DNA from: Cannabis sativa
Taxonomy: Eukaryota > Streptophyta > Magnoliopsida > Rosales > Cannabaceae
NCBI RefSeq assembly: GCF_029168945.1
Contig: NC_083603.1
Span: 33,453,396-33,517,395 of the forward strand
Length of the DNA: 64,000 nucleotides
Direction of reading: 5' to 3'
Part shown: in pieces, positions 32,780 through 45,239 of the stretch
Layout: each line of letters starts with the position of its first letter
Position numbering within the stretch: the first letter of the stretch is position 1
The notes under the pieces: model-generated
Seen by the model: the letters and a program-made list of their open reading frames with translations, nothing else
What the model was told of the DNA's origin: nothing
The model's database searches: none
Program-made: the position numbers and the translations under genes

Positions 32780-34800
32780 AACTTCCACTTGCACTAATAT
32801 AAAACTAAAAGTGCATTTCAATTAATCTCAACACCCTTATATCCAGATCAAGTGTAGTATGTAGTATTGTTTCCGTAATAGGATCTGACAGGTTGTATAC
32901 TATACAACCTTTCTCCACTATTACATAACCTTAATCACAAAATCCTGATATTATGAAATTCCTCTCTATATGTCTACTCCTCTAAGGATACTAGATTCTT
33001 TACTTTTTGGCAACTATTTCTGTGTTAGTCAGAAAGTAACACTAGTAGTTAATAAATTGTTGGTGCAAAACCAAAAACTATATAGAATTTCCATAGGCTG
33101 AATAAGTATCTTTCCTGCAATTTTGACATTTAGTCTCACTGGTAGAATTAGAGACTCTAGATTGGTTTTTACACTTTTCCAAAACCACTGCTCCAGCCCC
33201 AGAGTAATCACCATCTCATCAGTGGACTTTCTAGCATCAAGGCAAGTCTAGAAACCTAATTTGGTGCAGTCTAAGAGTATTAAAATACCACCCTTATCGA
33301 CTAACATATAGTTCCTCTTCTTGATCTTAAGATTTACTTGATTGTCTTCTAATGTTCCTTTGCTGGATTAATCTGATACCAACTCATTTCTTCCACTCAT
33401 CAGCAGGTGTTTGGTCTAATGCATACTAAAGCATACTTGAGACCTCTCACTGTTGATCGTAAGGAATTTTTTCTTTGGCCCTTATTTTTTTTGGAATAGT
33501 TGAGACTTTTCCTTAGATAAATAAAATCTATGTGTAGAAGTTGAAAAGCTTCTATAGATTGCCATTAGAAAAATGCTCCAGCAACTTACTAAAGTAAGTT
33601 GCTTGCACCAGGGTAAGTAAATCATCAAGCATACCATAAGCCATACGTTTAGATAATGTCAAGCCTACTATAATACTAGGATCAAGAAGTTTTGTTAAGT
33701 CCATTGAATAGACTTATTTTTCAAAATTTTCTTTCTTGTCCTTGTAATAGAAAACTTTTAGTTATTCCATATGAATAGTTTTAACCATAGTTCTCTTGGT
33801 TTTACTTCTTAGTTCCTTATTCTGACAATCCATTAAATGTTTAAACTAACTATAGATTTTGTCACCGGTGTCTTCCAAGTCATAACAGGGTGAGTTCCTT
33901 GAAACCCTCTCGCTACGACAAGGTACCGTGACATTCTGTCTAAGAACCTAAATAGTCTTGTCCTCATCGGTTGTATCAAGATAACAGAGGCAGTGGGACC
34001 ATCTTATATATAGAATAAGATGATAGAAAATTTTTGGAATCAAGAAAAAAAAATTATCTCCTCTACTTTACTACTTTATTTTAAGATTTAGTCATATTCT
34101 TAGAAAAGTAGTATTTGTTGAAAAAAAACACTTTCTTATCTTGATGACAATAGGATGGTCCACCCCTAATCACTTAGAATAACTATCAAACATGCAAACT
34201 AAAGTTAACAGTTTTAGCTTTTCTTAAGTTCACGATAAGGACATCCATGAATCTAGTAATAGTTTACACTAAGTACACAACCATTCCATCATTCTGAAAT
34301 TTTCCTATCACTATGGTATTTCCCTAGAAGGACTTAGGCAACCACTAATAATTAATCATAGACCTTTTACTTTCATCAATATGCAATTCGAATTTTCGGG
34401 GAGGTAAGTTTGGATACAATTCAAAAAATCAACTTAATGATCTTTGAACTGCATATCCACCAAATATTTCTCCACCCCTATCAGTTCGCAAGATCTTTAA
34501 CCACTTACCTTAATGTTTTTCGACAATGCTAGAAATTCATGAAATTTCTTAAATATTTCAAATTTCTCTGCATAAGGTAAAATCTAGAGTGATCATCTTA
34601 AGAATTTAACGATAACTCATATCCACCCCTAAATGTTTATCCATATACAAATACAGATGATCCTACTTTCAAATGGATATTAGCATATTTTCTCTTTGTA
34701 GAGAATGATCTTATCAAAACCACTATGAACAAGATGGAAATGCCATAGATATATTAAACTATGGTTGTGGTCTTTTGATGACTTAGGTCTAGTTTTCGCA
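32780..34800 (-). pseudogene. Copia D pol remnant (decayed)
   Basis: Minus-strand copia pol relic with many indels and no long frame. Recognisable bits are a decayed RT active site (Y-x-M-L-D-D-L-L) near 33615-33640 and an integrase core piece K-I-L-R-T-D-R-G-G-E near 34470-34500. Only about 2 kb separates the LTR from the leader, less than a complete copia pol, so internal deletions are likely in addition to point decay. Confidence 0.65.
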
Positions 34801-36490
34801 AAGAGTTCTTAGAATAGTCCAAGTGGATGCTGGTCACAGAATACTAAACTCAAATTCCATACATAAGCATACAGTTTGGATCCATTGACAGAAAAATGGA
34901 CATTAAAAAACTTGTGAAAGTCATACTGTAATGTGTAATGCATTCTTAGAAACTGAAATTTAAAGTTTTAATTTAGAATCTAAAATTTAAAGTCAAAGAC
35001 TTAAATTTATACCAAATATACATGAGTAATTATTCTAGCTTGGACCACCACTACTAACATAACTCTAAGTTTAAGTTGCCTATAGTAAACATATACAAGT
35101 AGGAGGTTTCTAAGATCGAGGATTTATATCATTTCAGGATAGAATGTCGGGAATATAGTCATCTTCGCCATTCAATTTCATAAGAGAAAATAGAATGACA
35201 TCATAAGCAAATGATTTATAAACCATTCATTCAATGATATACTATTTAAGAAAATTCGAAATGAAAAAGCTAAGTGGAAACTAATAAAGGATAATTTCGA
35301 TTTAAATAAGAATCTAACGATATCCCGTTTAGGCAAGAGTCAAAGTTATTCTTATTTTATAAATTTCTACATTATTTCATATTGTAAACACTAGTCTAAG
35401 TTGTCATCTTTGAATGCACAACTAGATGTGCATTTACAAATACTTATCTGTCGAGATCTAACACTATTATGTTTGTTTAATGGATCACAATCCTTTGGGA
35501 TTTGTCCCATTAAAAAATAACAAGCTAAGACAAACCAACAATGAAGTCTCGAAATTTACAACTACAATTAATAACATAAAACAACATGGTTCAATATAAA
35601 TTCATACACATGCAGAAATTATCATACTTTTAGCAATTAAGAAAGACATGTGAAAATACAAAACAAACACATCTTAAATAATTTATAAGGTTTCCAACAA
35701 ACTGATACAGTGTCCCATTTAGGTGAGAGTCAAAGGTATCATTCATTGAATAGAGTAGTCAACTCATCTAAAATGGATACCATTCTAGCAACCTTTTATT
35801 CGATCAAGACTAGAATCCAGCATTATCCCGTTTAGGCGAGAGTCAAGGCCATTCTATCTTATAAGCTTCCACCATTGTTTCATACCTTGTAAGTCTTAGT
35901 CCTAGCAGCCACTTTAGGGTGGTCGTTATTAAAAATAAAACACTTACAAATAATACTTATCTTTTGAGATTCTACAACGTTAAATTGCTAATGAATGCTC
36001 ATCCATTAGGGATGATTACTCACTAAAAGAAGAACAGCGTAGAACCAACAATGGAGATCGAATATCCTTATAACTAAAGCTCATTATTTTAAGGGTTGTA
36101 TTTTCATTTGATATTTATTTTAATCTATTTATTTTAATATATATTTAATTAAAATTACTAATTTAGATAACTCTCTATATAAATTTTAATTTAACATTTA
36201 TAAAATTATACTCTAGGAAGATTTAAAAAATAAAATTTATTTTCCATCCTTAGTATTAATTTTTCAATAAATATTATGAAAATTACTTAATTTAAGTTGG
36301 TCAAAAATTAATTAAATTATTAATTTTTCAACTCAAATCTAATTTTCTACAAATATATGTATATAATTGAATTCGAAATCTAATGTATTTAAAATAATAC
36401 ATTTTGAAATTTTTCAAAAATAAAATAAAATAAAACTGGAATAATTATTCTAAATTATGTTGGTCTAAAATTAATAAATTAATTTTCAAC
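34801..36490 (-). mobile_element. Copia D leader, proximal part
   Basis: Colinear with copia F (1-195 plus 5420-6760). Near 35095-35110 it shows ATACAAGTAGGAGG, the uninterrupted equivalent of the insertion site of the gag-only element. Duplicated leader modules with the TTTAGGCGAGAGTCA-type motif lie at about 35322-35590 and 35826-36085, with a further copy of the motif at 35713. No gag frame is present. It ends at the target site of the LTR element at 36496. Confidence 0.75.
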
Positions 36491-36495
36491 ATAAG

Positions 36496-39048
36496 TGTTA
36501 TCCCAATTTTCGCACTCTGACGTGGCATCACATGAATGGTGACACGTGGAGTCCACTTGGAACATCTGCTCGGGAAGCATAGTCCGAGCAGGATGCCTCG
36601 CTGGCATGCCCAGAGCAAAGTATTCAGCAATCCGCACAGAGTGACCAACACTTAGCGAATTCAGCTTTCGCATCGTGAGTCATCAGCACAATCCCTATAA
36701 CTAAGGGATCAATTTATGTGGATATGGCATACACACGATCCCACTATCAATGTATTCAGCCTCAATCCCACGATCCTTGCATTCAGCATTGATCCCACGA
36801 TCTTTCTGTTTATACGCATTGTAACGAGAGGGGAAACTCTTCCTCCCCAAGCTTACTAGCCCTATAAATAGTGATGCATATTCACTGGGCAAGAGATCGG
36901 TAGAAAAGCAGTTGAGCTAAGACTATACCCTAAATATATTATCTAAGAATTATGTATTTAGAGATACTGTTGTTGTTGGAAATATTTTACTAGGATCTAG
37001 ATTTACTAACAAGTATGTTTCAAAAACATCCTAATATGAATTCTAAAACAATTAAATAAACACATAAGGGTTTAAGAAAACCTTACATTGGGTGTAGCAG
37101 AATATAATGAATCCCTCTGTTCAGATCTCTAGCCCTTGATTCCTTTCTGTAGTAGAGCATCACCAAGATCTGAACCTGGATCTCTTTCTCTCCTTCTTGA
37201 GTCTGATTCTCCTTCTTGTTGATTGGATTCTTCACAATCTTCACACTATGATTGAGATACCACTTGATGTGTGTGGGCACTCACTCATTCACTCAAGGTT
37301 CGAAATTGAAGAAGAAAAGAGAGGTAGAGAGTGGCGGCTAGGGTATAGGTAGAAGGCTTAGAATTTTTCTTTGAAGGAATGAGATGCATCATCTTTTTCC
37401 TGAAGCCATCACTACCTATTTATAGGTAACCACCTAGGTTTAGGTTAGAATTATTTGGCATTAAAATAATAGAAAAATAATGGTAATTGCTTAGTGTGGC
37501 CGGCCATAGGATGTGGATTGGGCCCCACTTTGCAATTTTTCCATTTTGTCATTTTTCCATCCCATTTTCTCAAAAATGCCAATTTTCCAAATTAACCACT
37601 TAAATGCCAATTCCAATTATTTAATAATTAAAAATAAATTATTAAATAATATTGTCATTTAATATATTTATTAATTAGACATATAAAGTCTCTTAATTAA
37701 TAAATAAAACCTAGAATCTCTTTTCTTCACAATTTTGCCCTTACTTAGTGAAAATTCATAAACTAGACATAGTCTAACTTTAGAATTATAATTGATCAAT
37801 TAAAATCAATTAACTGAGTCTTACAAGCAGTATGGTCTCAACTAGTATGGGGACCATGAGCCTATATAACCGAGCTTCCAATAAGCAGATCAAGAATTTA
37901 CCAAGTAAATTCACTAACTTATTATTTCCTTGTTGCATCCACGCATAGAACTTGGAATTGCACTCTCAGTCATATAGAACGCTCTATATGTTCCATGATA
38001 TAGATACACTATAAATTATCCATTGTTATAATCCTAATTTGATCAATAATCCTCTAATAGATGATCTACATTGTATAGGGACTAAATTACCATTACACCC
38101 TTCAATGTATTTTATCGCTAAAACACTTAGCTCTGTATAAATGATATTTCAGCGAAGTGAAATGAGTACTCAACCATTTATCTCTGTTTAGCCAAGCTCG
38201 AAGGAAATCATCATTTCACTTCTAAATACCTATAGAAGTTATAGATTCCATATCTATGTTTAGCGCTCCCACTCAATTATACTATCATGTTCCCAAAATG
38301 TACGTATCACCCTGACCCAAAAGTAGGCTTAACTAACAAATCAAAGAACACGAATAATACTCTTGAGATTGAACCTAATCATGTCAGAATTAAGATCATT
38401 TGATCTAGGATCAACTAGGTGATATTGAATTGAATAGATATTACGGTAAATTTAACATATCTAATCAAAGTTCAATATCGGTCCCTTCCGATGTATACTC
38501 CATACATCCGATACTGGTAAACTTTGCCAATGCCCTGGAAAGGACATAACACTCATCCAAGGTGTAAGAATACCTATCGCTGATTATCATGCCAGTCTAA
38601 ATCCAGTGAACTGACAAATCAGGGAATTAAACTTTCGAACATATAGTCAAGATTATATTGCACTGCGCTGACAACACTATAATCATTAACAAATACATAT
38701 GTTCTGGACTTAATAGAATTTATACATTAAATAATCATGAAATAAATCATGTGAACCATGCAACATAAAATGTTATTTCTGATCTTTATTAGTAAATCTG
38801 ATTATATTGAAATGGGTTTTATTTAGGGCACAAAACCCAACAGTTGTAAGAGCTATAAGAAAATAAATCTTTCTCCTTGATCTTAAGTCAATACAAGTAA
38901 CGAGGATTAGGCTATTACCGAACTGCTTGGGGCTGAACCTCTATAAAATTCCTATGTCTTTATACTGTTTTATCATATATTTGTTATTATTAATCACTTA
39001 TCGCTTATAAAATAGACTCGTTGTCGTTGGCTAAAAACGAGATCAACA
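36496..39048 (+). repeat. Left LTR of the antisense-gene element (split)
   Basis: LTR sequence runs 36496-36973 and resumes at 38848-39048. Between them are the copia solo LTR and one of the two copies of its target duplication. Removing the insert gives 679 bp, matching the right LTR almost base for base. The TATAAATA box is at 36863-36870. Confidence 0.9.
36974..38842 (-). repeat. Copia solo LTR
   Basis: 1869 bp, TGTTGGAAATATTTTACTAGG...AAAACCCAACA, with a perfect 5-bp duplication GTTGT at 36969-36973 and 38843-38847. The uninterrupted site is visible in the partner LTR at about 42145-42160 (GATACTGTTGTAAGAGC). No internal sequence remains, so it formed by LTR-LTR recombination. A TATTTATA run at 37417-37424 is the TATA box on the minus strand. 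Same family as the LTRs at 9517, 45993 and 63725. Confidence 0.95.
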
Positions 39049-40688
39049 TTTTGGGGGTAGAGGGGTTTGCAGCAGTCAGCTCCTGGGAAAGATCAATGAC
39101 CTCCCTAATAGGCCTCTTTTCCTTAAACAAGGACCCCTCACCGCCCTTAGACTTCTTGGCCGAAGGAAAGGCACTAGAGCTTCCGCCTATTCTCTTCCTC
39201 AGAGCGTCAAGCATCTGCCGAGACATGTCTGTACAGAACGAAAACAACATGGTTAGAAAACAGACATCAGAAACATAAGGCATGATATCAAGAAGCTCAA
39301 AAAACAAGACAAAGTAATATGCAAGATGACTGCCCGAACAAGACTCAGAAGTCCATCATCACCTGACATCGATCTTATTTCAGACATAACAACTTTCCCT
39401 TTTCCGAACACGGGAGGGGATGGCCGAACAGGTGAAATAGGCTCCCTTATGCAAATCGCATGTTCAACAGGCCTAGGCGGGGCCGGGAGTTTCTTCTTCC
39501 TTTTCAGTGGAGTCACATGCTCTTCCTCAGCCTCATCTTCAGGATTCAAGGGCTCCTGATCATACTGCTTGGCCCTTGCACCTCCCTTCAACTTAGCTTC
39601 GCGCTTAAGTTGAATGAGTTTATTCTCTTGATGAGCTCGTTCGGTCCGGCCAGCACTAGATTTCCTCATCTTCCCCGTCACGGACTTAGGAGTAAAGTCC
39701 TTGGGATAGAGCCCGTACCTCACAAAGTTATCTTCGGAGGTCAACTGGATAATATTCCGGTCTTCCCCCGGAAGCCAGGCAAGTTTTTGATCTCTATCCC
39801 TAAGAGCAAGAGTGAGAGGAGGGTGGTGATAGGTCGAAATCTGCTGGAACCGAGTGCGAGTGATGCTCATGCCGTCCACCATGAAGTACTCATCAACAAA
39901 ATGCCCAATCTTGCTGATGGCCATATCGTCTGGGCCCGTCAACCACTTGAAGCCTGGTTGAGAGAAGTAGAAGTACCCCGACCTGCCTTGCTTGGGGGTG
40001 GACTTCAAATCAAAGAACTAGCAACCTCGTGGGGAGAAGGCATACCCCATTTCTGGGAGGGATAGACGACGAAGAGGGCAGATAGATACTTGATGCCCTT
40101 AGGAGTGAACTGAGCCAGGCAAAGGCCAAAGAAGTCCGCCACATTTTTGAAGTATTGATGCAAAGGCATCAATGCCCCTTGCTGACCATGGGCACCCGAC
40201 CAGGCGCAAATCCCCTTTTCAGGGTTTGTGGCACGATTGTTGTAGGCGGGAATGTAGCAGTCCAAGTCGCCCAGGTATCCATCCTGGTCCAGAGACCGAA
40301 GGCGTGCCTCAGTAACCTTGGACGGAGGCCTTACCCACCTTGCGCCCAAGGCACCCTGCCTTCTATGAGGAACTGCCGTAGCAAGTTCCTCACTGACGTA
40401 GTCCACGCCCTCAACTAGGACGTCTCTGTTAGCATCGACTAGCTCCCCAGCCTCGTTGTACTCCCCGTAGTTTTGGGGTGCAACCTCTGCCTCTTCCTCC
40501 TCCTCGGAGGAACTGCCAGGACGTACATTGTTTTTCCCCTCAATCTCTTGGACCTCAGCGTCCCCTTTATGATCCTCCTCCATCTGGACGGCTGGATCCT
40601 GTTCGGTGCTGGGCAAAGTGGTGTGCTGAGCCACTTGAGGGTCAGATGCGTTAGCTAGACGCCTGGTTTTCTTTGTACGAGCCATCAT
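39005..40688 (-). CDS. Antisense gene carried by the LTR element (gypsy-type transposon domain-like)
   Basis: On the strand opposite to LTR transcription, a 227-codon frame begins M-M-A-R-T-K-K-T at 40688. It has an acidic low-complexity part, then a segment ending S-Q-K-W-G-M-P-S-P-H-E-V. Near 40005-40025 the reading continues one frame over (F-D-L-K-S-T-P-K-Q-G...), so a 1-nt indel or frameshift lies there. The second frame runs to a GT-AG intron (39362-39229; donor GTCAG|GTGATG, acceptor CTGTACAG). A last exon (39228-39005) carries R-K-R-I-G-G-S-S and V-I-D-L-S-Q-E-L. The overall pattern resembles the plant 'putative gypsy type transposon' N-terminal domain (PF04195), called from memory and unverified. 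The last 14 codons and the stop lie inside the left LTR. Its function is unknown. As present it is probably broken by the frame change. Confidence 0.6.
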
Positions 40689-41363
40689 TCTATTGCTGGT
40701 TATAGGGTTTGAAGAATGTCCTTTACTAGAGGAAGGTGGGCTAGAACAAAGACGAGGATGATCCTCATGTAGAAGTTGAAGCAGGTCCTGGTCGATCTAA
40801 TGTCCGTTTTCCCAAGACTCACCAGAGTTCATCTACAAAAGACAACGCACAAGATGAGTGTTTGGTTGGAATATTGAACGATAAACAAGAAAATATGCTG
40901 ACCAGGAGTACTCAACATATTAAAGAACGATTATGTTTGAAGAAAAGTCAGAACTTAAGAAGTCAAAAATTTTCTTGAGTTAGGGCAAAAAAGTGCATGA
41001 AGCTTAGAATAAGCAAGATGAAAGACAGACGCTACGCAGTTCAGAAACAAGCATTATGACTGTAAAATCGCACGAAGACATGACAAAAAAGAATTACAGA
41101 GGTTTCTGAGCCTAGGGTTTCCTAAACATTTTCTGCAACAAAGAAGAAGGTGCATTTGAAATGAAAACATGCAAAGATAAGCATAAAGGAAACCAGAAAC
41201 TTACTCGAGAGTCAGATGTCTGGGTTCGAGCAACGTCAATCCAACAAGAATTTTGTATGAAGGCGCTTCGACAACTTTGAAGCCAAGAATCTCTATTTTC
41301 GCTCTGAAGCTTACTTAGCAAAGAAGGGTGATGAAAATGAGTTTATATGCCAATGTTGTTTGA

Positions 41364-41371
41364 TATTTATA
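41364..41371 (-). promoter_or_regulatory. Candidate TATA box for the antisense gene
   Basis: The minus strand reads GCCTATAAATATC. It lies about 680 bp upstream of the antisense start codon. Downstream on the same strand are consensus-like splice sites (CTCGA|GTAAGT near 41203, TTTTGTAG near 40833, CTCTG|GTGAGT near 40822), as expected for a leader with introns. Position and context are suggestive only. Confidence 0.4.
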
Positions 41372-41676
41372 GGCAAGTCACGAAAAGAAGTAATTATCTC
41401 AAAGGAACCTCAGACGCCTCAGTTTCCCTCCTCAAAAGCGAATATGGGAAATAAAAAAATAATCGAGCGCAGCTGTCAACTGTGGAGAGAGAAAATTAGA
41501 TTTTGAAATATTAATTGTCAGAGCATTTATTAGCCGAAAACCGAAGGGACGCCCAGTCAGCCTCACATCGAGTCTCGAACGGTCACACTTGACACGTGTC
41601 CCCATCCAAAGGTAGAAGCAGCTCGGATAAAGTCTACACGCAACTTCGGAAGTCCCCTACAAACTTGGGGGGCAAA

Positions 41677-42354
41677 TGTTATCCCAATTTTTGCACTCTG
41701 ACGTGGCATCACATGAATGGTGACACGTGGAGTCCACTTGGAACATCTGCTCGGGAAGCATAGTCCGAGCAGGATGCCTCGCTGGCATGCCCAGAGCAAA
41801 GTATTCAACAATCCGCGCAGATCGACCAACACTTAGCGAATTCAACTTTCCCATCGTGAATCATCAGCACAATCCCTATAACTCAGGGATCTATTTACGT
41901 GGATATGACATACACATGATCCCACTATCAGTGTATTCAGCCTCAATCCCACGATCCTTGCATTCAGCATTGATCCCACGATCTTTCTGTTTATAAGCAT
42001 TGTAACGAGAGGGGAAACTCTCCTCCCCAAGCTTACTAGCCCTATAAATAGTGATGCATATTCACTGGGCAAGAGATCGGTCGAAAAGCAATTGAGCTAA
42101 GGCTATACCCTAAATATATTATCTAAGAATTATGTATTCAGAGATACTGTTGTAAGAGCTATAAGAAAAGGAATCTTTCTCCTTGATCTTAAGTCAATAC
42201 AAGTAACGAGGATTAGGCTATTACCGAATTGCTCGGGGCTGAACCTCTATAAAATTCCTGTGTCTTTATACTGTTTTATCATATATTTGTTATTATTAAT
42301 CACTTATCGCTTATAAAATAGACTCGTTGTCGTTGGCTAAAAGCGAGGTCAACA
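41677..42354 (+). repeat. Right LTR of the antisense-gene element
   Basis: 678 bp, TGTTATCCC...GTCAACA, uninterrupted. TATAAATA is at 42043-42050. The polypurine tract TTGGGGGGCAAA (41665-41676) touches its left edge, which makes it the 3' LTR of a plus-strand element. Confidence 0.9.
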
Positions 42355-42359
42355 ATAAG

Positions 42360-44214
42360 TATAATTTTCATATTTAATGAAATATCTTAAGAAAAATATC
42401 AAATATGGATAAATCAACTTAAATATTAATTTTCTATTTAGTTAAATATATCTAGAAAAATACCAAAAAATCTACCTAGAAATTATCTATCTAGATAATT
42501 CATAAACTAATTACTTATTTTCTAATTAAAATATAATGTATTTTAATCTATTTATTTTAATAAATTATTAATGAAAATTACTCGATTTAAGTTGATCTAA
42601 AATTAATTAAATTCATTTTCAACTTTAATCTAATTTTTAAAATTGAAAAATTTCGAAATATCTACATTAAAATCAATGCAATTCAAAATTTAAGTGGGAA
42701 AAATAAAATATATTCTGAAAATTATTCTAATTTATGTGGATCTGAAATTGAAGAATTTCTAACTTAAATATAATTTTCTATTTAATTAAATTTATTAAAG
42801 TAGAAATAATTAAGTATCTAGAATAAAATCAACTTAATTATTAATTCTAATTTAATATCTAAGAAAAATAATCTAATTTAAGTTGTTCCAAAATTAATTG
42901 AAAAATTAATTTTCAACTTAAATATATTTTCTAATTTAATTAAATTTCTTGAAATAGAAATAAATAATTAAGTATCTTGAATAAAATCAACTTAATTATT
43001 AATTCTAATTTAAGTTCGAATAAAAATATCCTAATTTAAGTTGGTCTAAAATTAATAAATAAATCAATTTTTAACTTAAATATATTTTCTACTTAATTAA
43101 ATATTAGAAAATATAAATGTTACTAGAAATCACTAGCTAGAATCTTTTCTTTAATTTAAGTGTGCTTTTCTTTAAAATAATCTAACGAAAAATTAATTCC
43201 ATTTATTTCAAAATTAATTATGTTGCTAATTCAATTTTAATTAGGTTAAAATAGTGTAATTAGCCTAATACAATTATATAAATAAGGCAAATGGGCCTTC
43301 ACAATTGGGGTTGTTTATGTGAGGGAGGACTAGGTTTAGTATGTCGTACCCACTACTAATGGCCCCCTAACTCTCACACAAGGCCCAAAGGAGAGGAATT
43401 TAACCTTAAATTAAATAACTCTTATTCATTGAATAAGCCAAATACTAATTGGGCCTAAATAAAACTATCATATGAGTGATATTTTATTTAGCAACCTAGT
43501 CTATTTATTTATCTAGAAATAAATGGGCTTCCTAAATGCATCTAAGCCCGAAAGTAAACATATAGGCTCACTCAAGTCAAATTGATTTGGATGGGTCCTA
43601 TCATACTTCTAGGTTTACACGGATGACAAAAGTATAAAATTTACCTGTTACAAATTATTTATAAGATTTATTGACAATTGGACTATGATTAAAATCAGAT
43701 CATTAGATCTGTCAACAAGTTAATCGTAGCAATTTAGATGAAATAAATAATAGGTTTGTTAAAAAAAGTTTTGAATAAATAATTTAAATAAAAAATATCC
43801 ATGTAACAAATGTGAAATGAGATATTTATACATATATAATTAAATTATTTAACTAACCAACTAACTTTTGATAATTTAGGGCTGATAAAAAAACAACCTA
43901 AAATATTTTTTTAAAATTTAAAATTTAAACTAATTATAAAAAAATCTAAGTTTATTTGAATTATTTTATCAAATTAAATTATGATTTAAAAATAACCAAA
44001 TAGATATTTTCAATATCATTTTCTAATCTTATAATTTAATAAAATTAAAATAACAAAATAAACCAATTTTTAACTAAATATGGTTTATGAATTATTATTT
44101 TAGGAATAAAAAAATAAACAAATAATTATCCTAATTATATGTCAAAATATTTCCAATTAAGCCTTTTTTAAATTTTTACAAAAATATCTAGATTATTTAA
44201 ATATTTAAAATGCT
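42360..44214 (-). mobile_element. Copia D leader, distal part
   Basis: Continues from 36490 and is colinear with copia F 6790-8560. The conserved leader block is at about 43283-43400. It is cut at about 44210 by the start of another LTR, so the primer site and 5' LTR of D are lost. No genes. Confidence 0.7.
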
Positions 44215-44959
44215 TGTTGACCGAGGTTTTCGACAACTAATATAATAATAATATTTAAGAAAGCTTTAAGGAGTTAATGCAAGAGATTTTTACGTGGTTG
44301 GGGCATTAATGAGCCTTAGTCCACGAGCCTGTGTATTTATGAGAGTATTTATTACAGAGAATGTTCTTGGTGGTTTTTCTCTCTAGTTCTTATGAAACCC
44401 TGAATTCTCGACCCTTGCCTTAATGAGTTTGGGGGGTATTTATAGTGTTTTTCGGGGGTGATCCCCATAATTGAGGTACATGTCTTTCTGTAATATACAG
44501 TAAAGGCACACATTCCCAATGAATACATCATAGGAAACGCATGGTCTAATCCCTAGGCTTTTTAGGTGTTTAATGGATGTAATCCATTATCTTTTCTTGA
44601 CTGATGTGATTTATCATAAAGTAGCCATCACTAGGCTCATTAATCATAGCGTAGTAGCTGCAGAAGGGCCGTTACGCTGTCAGACTTTAACACTTATGGT
44701 AGTTTCAATACGCCTTCTCCCATGCGGCATTAAATGCGAGGTGACTGTTCAGATAGGATTTGATACCTCCCGGAGATGCTTCGTTGTAGCCTTGGTCTCC
44801 GGGAGTATATGAAATCTTCATGCCTTTTCCGGGAGGCATGTTAAATGTTGATCCTTTTGATTAAGGAGACTTAGTCGAATTATCTCAGAGTCTTGCTTCT
44901 TCAGTCCACGTGTCATAGTCTGGTTGGTCCACGTATTTTGGACAAAATCAGGGGCAACA
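44215..44959 (-). repeat. Orphan LTR (3' LTR of a minus-strand element)
   Basis: 745 bp from TGTTGACCGAGG to GGGGCAACA. To its right TTTACCCCCCAAG (minus strand CTTGGGGGGTAAA) is a polypurine tract, and TATTTATA at 44437-44444 is a TATA box on the minus strand. Both say this is a 3' LTR. Only about 250 bp of interior (44960-45206, non-coding) remain before unrelated sequence. Confidence 0.7.
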
Positions 44960-45239
44960 TTTACCCCCCAAGCCTTGTTTGGTAAAAAGTAAACAAGGCT
45001 TGCTTAGATGCCTCCGGTTGCCTTATTAACTTCCCGGCACGTGTCATGAGGGCGTGGGGATGCATTTATGACCATCATTACTGCAGTTATTCGCTTTTTG
45101 CAGACAACGATTCATTTCCTGTCCATTTAATGATACAGCGCATTAAATGGGTGTCACTCGAGTACTCAAACATTTTCTACCGCCTTGATGAACGCTTGTC
45201 CGAACTGTTGGATCTGTAGAATACGAATCGATTGCTATT

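Larger units (their letters stand above)
36496..42354 (+). mobile_element. Non-autonomous LTR element with an antisense spliced gene
   Basis: A complete insertion with 5-bp target duplication ATAAG (36491-36495 and 42355-42359). The left LTR is 36496-39048 (679 bp once the nested solo LTR is removed). The right LTR is 41677-42354 (678 bp). Both start TGTTATCCCAATTTT and end ATCAACA or GTCAACA. A polypurine tract TTGGGGGGCAAA precedes the right LTR, and TATAAATA lies in each LTR on the plus strand (36863-36870, 42043-42050), so the element is plus-oriented. The 2.6-kb interior holds no polymerase or integrase. It holds a gene on the opposite strand (40688-39005). No clear primer-binding site was recognised after the left LTR (TTTTGGGGGTAGAGG). 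Confidence 0.88.

Noticed and set aside
39326..40658. Plus-strand frames opposite the antisense gene, up to 201 codons
   Set aside because: The minus-strand frames show coherent composition, splice sites and family-like motifs. The plus-strand ones do not.
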